Part shown: one piece after another, positions 5,274 to 10,521 of the stretch
Layout: every line of letters begins with the position of its first letter
Position numbering within the stretch: position 1 is the first letter of the stretch
Assembly (NCBI GenBank): GCA_026387085.1
Contig: JAPLMK010000123.1
Coordinates: forward strand, 12,675-23,195
From: Candidatus Omnitrophota bacterium
GTDB lineage: Bacteria; Ratteibacteria; UBA8468; MWAK01
Length of the DNA stretch: 10,521 nt
Direction of reading: 5' to 3'
Position numbers and translations under genes: made by a program
The notes under the pieces: generated by a model
What the model saw: only the letters and a program-made list of their open reading frames with translations
Told to the model about the DNA's origin: nothing
Databases searched by the model: none

Positions 5274-5380
5274 ACCACGGAGACACGGAAGAATAGAAAC
5301 ACGGAATAACAAGCGTTTAGAGTTAAAGAGTAATAATCTGAACTTTTCCGTGCTTCCGTAGTTTTCTGTGTTTCCGTGGT
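5274..5380. repeat. Long imperfect inverted repeat between two operons
   Basis: The left arm (5274-5306) begins ACCACGGAGACACGGAAG and ends GAAACACGGAA. The right arm (5346-5380) is its reverse complement, with about five mismatches and a 2-base indel. The arms are separated by 39 A/T-rich bases. Each arm is itself built of repeated ACACGGAA words, like the CCACGGA/ACACAGA repeats dispersed in many environmental genomes. As RNA it would form a long hairpin after the nrdG-type gene, though without a T tract, so it is not a classical terminator. Confidence 0.72.
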
Positions 5381-5419
5381 TAAGTTTGATATTACTTTCG
5401 AAAAATATTGGGGGATAAA

Positions 5420-5941
5420 ATGAAAAAGAAATTTATCAGTTTGGGTTTTGTTATATTAATAATGCTCGGATTGTTTCTGTGGGCAAAACCGCTATTGTCT
5501 CAGGGTGGTCTGCTCGGAAAACCAGCGCCTTCTTTTACCGTAACCGCGCTGGACGGAAAGACCATCTCCCTGGAATCCCTCAAAGGAAAAGTGGTCATCC
5601 TCAATTTCTGGGCAACGTGGTGCCCGCCCTGCCGGTCTGAAATTCCGGAATTTGTTCAGTTCTACCGTGATTATGAAAAAAAAGGTGTCATGATAATCGG
5701 AATAGGCGTGAACGACAGCGACGCCGCTTTGCAGGAATTCAGCAAGACAAACCGGATTAATTATCCGGTCGCCAACGACAAGGGAAACCGGGTATCTTCT
5801 TCATACGGAGGAATACGGTCAATTCCAACCACCTTTGTCATCGACCGTAAGGGTATCATCCGTGATATGCGGGTCGGAGGCATCGACAGGCAGGAACTGT
5901 TGAAAATAACGGAACCCTGCTTAGCCGGGGACAGCAAATAA
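5420..5941 (+). CDS. Membrane-anchored TlpA/ResA-like thiol-disulfide oxidoreductase
   Basis: 173 residues from the chosen ATG. A lysine start (MKKKF) and a hydrophobic stretch at about 6-25 form a signal anchor, so the domain is extracytoplasmic. The thioredoxin fold begins with the GKPAPSFTVTALDGKTISL peroxiredoxin/TlpA signature at 33-51, then WATWCPPC with redox Cys68 and Cys71, and the cis-proline loop SIPTT (Pro136). VIDRKGII follows, as in ResA and CcmG. The likely job is to reduce disulfides in exported proteins, for example apocytochrome c, although no cytochrome genes are nearby. A TTG 12 bases upstream is in frame, but ATG 5420 has GGGGG at the right distance and starts the signal sequence cleanly. 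It is the first gene of a four-gene run, 11 bases before the next. Confidence 0.93.
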   Translation: MKKKFISLGFVILIMLGLFLWAKPLLSQGGLLGKPAPSFTVTALDGKTISLESLKGKVVILNFWATWCPPCRSEIPEFVQFYRDYEKKGVMIIGIGVNDSDAALQEFSKTNRINYPVANDKGNRVSSSYGGIRSIPTTFVIDRKGIIRDMRVGGIDRQELLKITEPCLAGDSK

Positions 5942-5952
5942 TAATACCTTAA

Positions 5953-6762
5953 ATGGAAATAAGCGTTTCCACGTTTATCTGCAATAAAGAAAAAATCCTG
6001 GATGTGCTACCGGCCTTCGCCGACAGCGCAATCAAAAACTTAGAATTATGGGGAGCATTTGACTTCGGAAGCGAAGACCACTTCCCTTACTGGGAGAACG
6101 ATTATCCAAACCGCCTTAGCGACGAATTAAAAAAATACGGCATAAAGGTCAGGACCATGCACGCGCCGTTCAGCGAAACCCTGGATATTTCCTCACTTGA
6201 CGAGAGTTTACGAAAAGAAGCGATAAGCGAAATAAAAGCGGCTGTTTCCGTTTTCAGCCGGTTACCCGGGGCCGAAACCGTAATCATCCATCCCGGCGGA
6301 ATCCTAACCAAGCCCGAAGAAGAAAAAATGCGGCTGAAACAGAGCCGGAAAAGTTTAGTGGAATTAGACCAGGCCCTATCGGAAAACAAGATACGGCTGG
6401 CAGCCGAAAACATGTTGCCCGGTTTAATCGGCTGGCAGCCATCCGACCTTTCTTTCCTGATTGAAGGACTGCCTAACACCGGCATTTGCCTGGATACCGG
6501 TCACGCCCACATTTCCGGCGTGCTGGAAATAATCCTGAAAACGCTGAAGGATAAAATTATCGCCTTTCATCTTTCCGATACCTACGATTCGATCGACCGG
6601 CACCTGATTCCGTTTGAAGGAACCGTAAACTGGCCTAACTTCAAAAAGGAATTCCTAGGGGAAAAAGAGCCGGAATTTTTGACTTTTGAGACGCGGGACC
6701 GAAACAACCTGATTAAATCCCTGCAGGAAATTAAAACTGCATTCCGTAAATTAACAACATAA
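5953..6762 (+). CDS. Xylose isomerase-like TIM-barrel protein (sugar isomerase/epimerase or AP-endonuclease superfamily)
   Basis: 269 residues of the AP-endonuclease-2 (xylose isomerase-like TIM barrel) family, which covers sugar phosphate isomerases, epimerases and endonuclease IV. Metal-binding residues sit where the fold puts them: His70 (TMHAPFS), His113 (IIHPGG), Glu152 (AENM), Asp181 and His184 (LDTGHAH), His206 (FHLSD), His217 (DRHLIPFEG) and Glu246 (FETR). The full set argues for a working metalloenzyme. HxxPFEGxxxW near the C-terminus is common in the sugar-epimerase branch and also seen in endonuclease IV, so the substrate is not assignable. The start has no clear ribosome site. The gene is embedded between two thioredoxin-fold genes, and its TAA overlaps the trxA Shine-Dalgarno. 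Confidence 0.87.
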   Translation: MEISVSTFICNKEKILDVLPAFADSAIKNLELWGAFDFGSEDHFPYWENDYPNRLSDELKKYGIKVRTMHAPFSETLDISSLDESLRKEAISEIKAAVSVFSRLPGAETVIIHPGGILTKPEEEKMRLKQSRKSLVELDQALSENKIRLAAENMLPGLIGWQPSDLSFLIEGLPNTGICLDTGHAHISGVLEIILKTLKDKIIAFHLSDTYDSIDRHLIPFEGTVNWPNFKKEFLGEKEPEFLTFETRDRNNLIKSLQEIKTAFRKLTT

Positions 6763-6772
6763 AGGAGAAGCA

Positions 6773-7096
6773 ATGGAAATAATATTAAACGAAACTAATT
6801 TTGACCAGGAAATAAAAAAGGGTAGCGTTCCTTTTCTGGTTGACTTTTGGGCCCAATGGTGCGGACCCTGCCAGATGCTGGGCCCGACCCTGGAACAACT
6901 TGCCCATGATTTTGACGGCCGGGCCAAAATAGGCAAGGTGAACGTGGACGAAAATCCCAATCTGGCCGGTAAATTCGGAGTAATGAGCATCCCCACCCTG
7001 ATTCTCTTTATCGACGGTCAGGAAAAAGAACGGCTGGTCGGTGTGGTCCCGAAAGAACAACTCATCAAATTGCTGGAAAATTACTTAAAAAAATAG
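6773..7096 (+). CDS. trxA: Thioredoxin
   Basis: A 107-residue cytoplasmic thioredoxin of standard length. VDFWAQWCGPCQMLGP holds the redox pair Cys30 and Cys33, IGKVNVDENPNLAGKFGVMSIPTL contains the conserved Asp/Asn-Pro turn, and the cis-proline is at 74. FIDGQEKERLVGVVPKEQL fits the last strands and helix. It reduces protein disulfides using thioredoxin reductase, which is not in the window. A strong AAAGGAG (6761-6767) sits 5 bases before the ATG and overlaps the preceding stop. It ends with TAG, 8 bases before the chosen start of the next gene. Its position downstream of an extracytoplasmic TlpA protein suggests one thiol-handling operon, but the link is not proven. Confidence 0.97.
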   Translation: MEIILNETNFDQEIKKGSVPFLVDFWAQWCGPCQMLGPTLEQLAHDFDGRAKIGKVNVDENPNLAGKFGVMSIPTLILFIDGQEKERLVGVVPKEQLIKLLENYLKK

Positions 7097-7104
7097 GGGT
7101 GAAC

Positions 7105-8982
7105 ATGAAACGATTAACAATGTGGTTGGGTTTGATTATTGTTTTCGTTATTGCCATACCGGCCTTTGGCCAGCAAACCGCCCAGGAGTATTTCAATAAA
7201 GGCGTAGAACTTTACGAAGCCAATGATTATCCGGGGGCAGCCACTGCGTTTGAAAAAGCGCTGGAACTTAAAACCGACTATCTGGAATCAGAATATAACC
7301 TGGCCATAACCTACTGGACCCAAAAAAATTATCCGAAAGCCATTTCCACGCTGGAATCACTTCTCAAAAAAGCGCCCGACTCTGACATTGGCAAACAGGC
7401 CGCATCCGACCTCGAAAAATTAAAAGAGTTCCGTGTTCCGGTTATTGTTACCAAAACTACCGAAGAAACAGAAGAAACAAAAGAAACAAACAAGGAACCG
7501 GACAAAGAAATAAACGTTACCCTTAAAAGCGTTCCGGAGCTAATTGCAGATTTGAAATTTGGCCTTCTCGCCAAACGGATTGCCGCCACAAACCAACTCC
7601 GGCAAGCGCAAACCGATGAAGCAATTGAAGCGCTCTTTGAGTCCGCGCTCAACCCACACGAAAAACTGGCCGTCAAGGGCAGCGCGGTTCAAAATTTAGC
7701 CCGGATTAAGAATCCAAAAGCCCTTTCGGCTGTTGACCAGACGCTGGCCGGAACCTCCATCACCAACGAAGAAAAGTTTAAATTACTGGTAGTATTATCC
7801 AACCAGAATACACCGGAATCTTTCAAGGTAATCTTAAAATACTGGTTTTTGGCAGAATGGCCCATAGGAATGAACGCCCTGCCGCCAAACATTAAAAGGA
7901 AGGAGTGGCCCTCGGAACTTGGCGACCCGCGGATGTGGACGCTAACTAAAAAGCTGGGTAAAGAGGAGTCGCTTCCGCTCTTTCTTTCCGCCTGGCCCGG
8001 GATTATTGAAACCACCGATAACATTATACCGCCAGAACAAAGAGATTATGTTTTCTACTATAACTTGATGACCGGGTTTCTTAAGGGAGACATCAGCGTT
8101 CCGGTCCTGGTGCAAAGGCTGAAAGAAGACTACCCGGTTCCGGCTCAAGTTGCTTCGGGAGAATCACCCCCTCCCGGTGGCTACATGGTAAAAGAAGCGG
8201 CATTTCAAGGAGCTCCGGGCGGACCCCCTCCTCCCGGTGGTCCTCGAAACACCGCCGGTCAATCGACAGCTCAAGCAGCTCCAATCTGGACCGTGGAAGA
8301 TGAAGTAAAACTGAGGGTCGAAATGATTGAGGCTCTAAAAAGTATTGCCGGCGAATCTCAAGGTCCTTTCCTGGAATACCTGGCGCTTAATGACCCGAAA
8401 AACGCGGTCAGGGATGCTGCTTCTGAAACTTTTAAATCTTTAAATATCAGGGTTTCCCAATCAAAAGAAAATTATAATAAGGGGTTGAAACTCCTGGAAT
8501 CCGGAAACGCTGACGAAGCAATTGCCCTTTTTGAACAGGCGCTCAAAGAAAATCCTGATGCTCCCTACCGGAAAAATATCAATAAAAACCTCATTGCGGC
8601 CGGTATCCAATTCCTGGCAAAAGGAAATAAAGAGCGGGCCGCCTCTTTGCTCAGTCCACTCTACCAGTTAGTATCCGGAGTATTAGCACAGGAAACAACG
8701 GGCCCGATGGGTGGTTTCGGAGCTCCTCCGGGTCAAGGAGCAGCAGATGACGGAGGGGTAACGGTTAAAAAGATAATCAGCGACCAACTGGCAGTTTTGG
8801 AAATACCTTCCGCGAAAACGCAGGACATACAAAACATTTACGACCTCGGTCTTGCCTTGGGGATAATCAAGAAGCCCGAACCGGCATTCTTGGGAGCTCC
8901 AGGAGGACCACCGGGAGGACCACCGCCCGGAGGCGCCAGGCCGCCAAATGCACCACCGCCACCACCACAAAGGCCGCAATAG
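7105..8982 (+). CDS. Exported TPR/HEAT-like repeat protein with Pro/Gly-rich segments
   Basis: 625 residues, specific family not recognised. Residues 1-22 are a signal peptide (Lys/Arg start, hydrophobic core, AFG before QQ). Two TPR units follow at about 25-92 (EYFNKGVELYEANDYPGAA, then YNLAITYWTQKNYPKAI), then an acidic Thr/Glu/Lys linker near 110-133. About 135-230 looks like alpha-helical HEAT-type repeats (KRIAATNQLR, VKGSAVQNLARIKNP). A third TPR pair is near 452-525. Pro/Gly-rich, probably disordered stretches occur at about 352-392, 533-552 and 596-625, the last ending in runs of Pro. The architecture fits a periplasmic or surface protein-interaction scaffold. ATG 7105 is chosen over an in-frame GTG at 7099 because AGGGG precedes it and the signal peptide then starts MKR. 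Last gene of the operon, only 8 bases from a convergent stop. Confidence 0.86.
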   Translation: MKRLTMWLGLIIVFVIAIPAFGQQTAQEYFNKGVELYEANDYPGAATAFEKALELKTDYLESEYNLAITYWTQKNYPKAISTLESLLKKAPDSDIGKQAASDLEKLKEFRVPVIVTKTTEETEETKETNKEPDKEINVTLKSVPELIADLKFGLLAKRIAATNQLRQAQTDEAIEALFESALNPHEKLAVKGSAVQNLARIKNPKALSAVDQTLAGTSITNEEKFKLLVVLSNQNTPESFKVILKYWFLAEWPIGMNALPPNIKRKEWPSELGDPRMWTLTKKLGKEESLPLFLSAWPGIIETTDNIIPPEQRDYVFYYNLMTGFLKGDISVPVLVQRLKEDYPVPAQVASGESPPPGGYMVKEAAFQGAPGGPPPPGGPRNTAGQSTAQAAPIWTVEDEVKLRVEMIEALKSIAGESQGPFLEYLALNDPKNAVRDAASETFKSLNIRVSQSKENYNKGLKLLESGNADEAIALFEQALKENPDAPYRKNINKNLIAAGIQFLAKGNKERAASLLSPLYQLVSGVLAQETTGPMGGFGAPPGQGAADDGGVTVKKIISDQLAVLEIPSAKTQDIQNIYDLGLALGIIKKPEPAFLGAPGGPPGGPPPGGARPPNAPPPPPQRPQ

Positions 8983-8990
8983 GTTAGCGG

Positions 8991-9695
8991 TTACGGCAGG
9001 CTACAACCAGGCTTAATCCGGCCCCAAACCGCGTAGCGCTGAAACGCCTCCGCGTATTTAACGCCGCACTGAACGCCCCGGAAAGCGCTGTGCTGTTTCA
9101 TGAAATCGATGTAGTCAATGCCGTCATGGTCCAAGAGCCACCGGTACTGGCTCTGGTGGCACCGCAAGGCCTTTCCTTTCTCGTTGATTAATTCTGAAAT
9201 ATCCACGTAATCGGTCGGCTGAAAATTGACTGCGGCCATTGCGTCCATAAAATAGATTAGCGGAATTGATTTGGTATGGGGACTTTCCGTGCGATAGTTA
9301 GGTAACGAAGCTACAAAAGAGGCGTCGATTACCAACCTTCCGGTTGTGGAGTGGTCACACATATAATCATCCGGGTAATGAGTTAAAATCAAATCCGGTT
9401 TTGCCTGCCGGACTATTTCCACCACTTTCCGGCGGCTCTGGCTGTCAGCGTAAACTTCCAGGTCCGGAAAGAGACCGAAACTAACCAGGGTTGCTCCTTC
9501 CGATTTCGCCGCTTCTTCTGCCTCCAGGCGCCGGATACAAGCCAACTCTTCCGGTCCGATTTCATAGTGACCCTTATCGCCGTTGCACAAAACAGCCGTA
9601 AAAATTTCATCGCCCCGGCTACGAAACTTCATCAGCGTTCCGGCACAAAGAAATTCAATATCGTCAGGATGAGCGCCTACCGCCAGTATTCTCAT
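8991..9695 (-). CDS. PIG-L/LmbE-family zinc deacetylase
   Basis: 234 residues of the GlcNAc-PI de-N-acetylase family (LmbE, BshB, MshB). AHPDDIE at 8-14 supplies His9 and Asp12 as zinc ligands with Asp11 as probable base, and HYPDDYMCDHSTTGRL at 106-121 supplies His115. The family removes an acetyl group from N-acetylglucosamine-type sugars, including steps in bacillithiol and mycothiol synthesis. The substrate here is unknown. GGAGG (9701-9705, RNA sense) lies 5 bases before the ATG and sets the start. The gene upstream on the same strand is a NagB-like deaminase, and in Bacteroides-type proteins a NagB domain and a LmbE domain are found in one polypeptide, so amino-sugar catabolism is a reasonable role. 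A 102-base palindromic repeat lies between the two genes. Confidence 0.92.
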   Translation of the reverse strand: MRILAVGAHPDDIEFLCAGTLMKFRSRGDEIFTAVLCNGDKGHYEIGPEELACIRRLEAEEAAKSEGATLVSFGLFPDLEVYADSQSRRKVVEIVRQAKPDLILTHYPDDYMCDHSTTGRLVIDASFVASLPNYRTESPHTKSIPLIYFMDAMAAVNFQPTDYVDISELINEKGKALRCHQSQYRWLLDHDGIDYIDFMKQHSAFRGVQCGVKYAEAFQRYAVWGRIKPGCSLP

Positions 9696-9713
9696 TCATA
9701 CCTCCGCTGTCTT

Positions 9714-9815
9714 GTCATTCCCGCGGATAGTAAGCGGGAATCTACACCCCCCGATTAAAACATGCGGGGGCAAGCTTAAAAGATTGGATCCCCGCCTAAA
9801 ACATGCGGGGATGAC
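9714..9815. repeat. MITE-like triple-hairpin repeat element
   Basis: Outer ends are imperfect inverted repeats: GTCATTCCCGC at the left and GCGGGGATGAC at the right. Inside are three hairpins. ATTCCCGC/GCGGGAAT pairs 9717-9724 with 9734-9741, CCCCCG/CGGGGG pairs 9748-9753 with 9765-9770, and ATCCCCGC/GCGGGGAT pairs 9788-9795 with 9805-9812. The last two share the loop TAAAACATGCGGGG. TCATTCCCGC...GCGGGAATCT units are dispersed in many bacterial genomes. It lies between the NagB-like and PIG-L genes, ending 9 bases before the PIG-L Shine-Dalgarno. Confidence 0.78.
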
Positions 9816-9824
9816 GGTTACCCG

Positions 9825-10521
9825 TCAGTTGCAATCCGCGACCAGCGGTCCGGCCAGTTCCTTCAAGAAAAATAAGCGGCCGGGCAGGGTCGGCATAAAA
9901 CTGCTTGGAACCCACCGGTCGGTTCCGTAGCGCAGGGTGACCCACAAACTCATTCCCTGCCACATCATTCCCCGGCCCAGAGTTCCGTCGCAACCGCCGA
10001 TAATTTTATCGGCCTGCAAAAATATCCCCGGGCCGATGGTGTTAGCAAAGCAGGGTACTAAAGTAGTCCGGCTCTTAAAACTGGTAATCGCGTTCTGTTC
10101 TACGGTAAGCGGATGTAACTTCGCCCCTAAGCGGTAGGCCTGTTTTTTCCATTCCGCCGTGCTGGAAAACTCCGCGGCAAAATGCGGCTACCAGAACGCG
10201 ATGTGAAAAACCCGGCCGATGCCGAATATCAGCACCATCTTCGCGCCTTCCTTGCGCAGTTTTTCAATTTCCCCCGGATAAGCGGGAAGTAGTTTTGGGG
10301 TTGCGAAGTGGCGCTGACTGACCGGTATGGTCAAAGACCCGAGCGGACCGTAAAAAGCGCCTTCCATCGCATTCTGAAAAGCGCCGGGATTATCCGAAGA
10401 CAGGGTCTTTCCGTTCCGGTCACTCCACTCGTCCATATTAAAACCGTGCACGTGCCGGCAGTCAACGTTCCATTCCTTCAAAAAATAAACAGCCCATTTA
10501 TACATCCCCATCGGCCCGACC
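9825..10521 (-). pseudogene. NagB-like glucosamine-6-phosphate deaminase, partial at window edge and broken by an in-frame TAG
   Basis: One reading frame runs from the window edge to TGA at 9825-9827 with a single internal stop, TAG at 10188-10190. The part before it contains HGFNMDEW (compare NMDEY around Asp72 of E. coli NagB) and ends FGIGRVFHIAFW. The part after it opens PHFAAEF and runs about 120 residues through a continuous domain (TIGPGIFLQADKIIGGCDG and a Trp/Gly-rich C-terminus). E. coli NagB reads GHIAFNEP with His143 and Glu148 catalytic, so the TAG sits exactly at the Glu position and needs only GAG to TAG. The N-terminal third lies outside the window. No frameshift is seen. A recent nonsense mutation, a base-call error or readthrough would each explain it. 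The family reaction converts GlcN6P to Fru6P plus ammonia. The substrate of this divergent branch is uncertain. Confidence 0.8.

Noticed and set aside
7461..7498. GAAACA-rich DNA repeat as a phase-variation tract
   Set aside because: It is an imperfect repeat encoding a Glu/Thr/Lys linker in frame. Units are irregular, so slipped-strand switching is not supported.
8893..8979. 98-codon minus-strand frame over the Pro-rich end of the TPR gene
   Set aside because: Trp/Arg-rich translation is simply the complement of Pro/Gly-rich codons. It is a shadow of the real gene.
9825..10190. General recoding of TAG as an amino acid
   Set aside because: TAG ends the small membrane protein, hicA, trxA and TPR genes at family-appropriate positions, so TAG is a normal stop here. 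Only local readthrough remains possible.

Overview
The window is a compact, gene-dense piece of bacterial chromosome. Base composition looks roughly balanced, there are many CCGG-type words, and gaps between genes are short. The tRNA gene, the sigma factor and Shine-Dalgarno sites of the GGAGG type all point to Bacteria. Several dispersed palindromic intergenic repeats, a divergent thymidylate-synthase homologue, and a GlcN6P-deaminase-like gene beside a PIG-L deacetylase gene suggest an uncultivated lineage, perhaps Omnitrophota, PVC or FCB type. That placement is a low-confidence inference. No phage, IS transposase or CRISPR array is visible.

Layout. (1) 9-2082, minus strand: a thymidylate synthase family protein, then miaA (tRNA A37 prenylation), then a 63-residue two-helix membrane protein with its own consensus-like promoter overlapping the miaA stop. 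(2) 2083-3331: a gene-poor accessory strip with two copies of a palindromic repeat, tRNA-Pro(UGG), a hicB-hicA toxin-antitoxin pair, then a degenerate copy of the tRNA 3' end and a second family of short repeats. The two tRNA-end sequences flank hicBA like the ends of a small old insertion. (3) 3332-5240, plus strand: ECF sigma factor, soluble zinc anti-sigma factor, FmdB-type zinc ribbon, and a radical-SAM NrdG-type activase. (4) 5274-5380: a long imperfect inverted repeat. (5) 5420-8982, plus strand: a membrane-anchored TlpA/ResA-like thioredoxin, a TIM-barrel sugar isomerase/epimerase-like protein, cytoplasmic thioredoxin, and a secreted TPR/repeat protein rich in Pro and Gly. (6) 8991-10521, minus strand and convergent with block 5: a PIG-L/LmbE deacetylase and, upstream of it, a NagB-like sugar-phosphate deaminase. 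The deaminase carries an in-frame TAG exactly where the catalytic Glu of the HIAFNEP motif should be.

How it fits together. Blocks 3 and 5 share a thiol/redox theme: an RsrA-sized zinc anti-sigma with an H-x3-C-x2-C motif, Cys-rich zinc ribbon, 4Fe-4S radical-SAM enzyme, and two thioredoxin-fold proteins. A thiol-responsive sigma module next to thioredoxin genes is plausible but is inference. Block 6 looks like amino-sugar catabolism that is either decaying or affected by a base error. The best candidates for follow-up are the amber codon at the catalytic site, the RsrA-like module, the tRNA-flanked hicBA segment, and the minimal His-pair membrane protein. I see no clear evidence of a wholly new multi-gene system.
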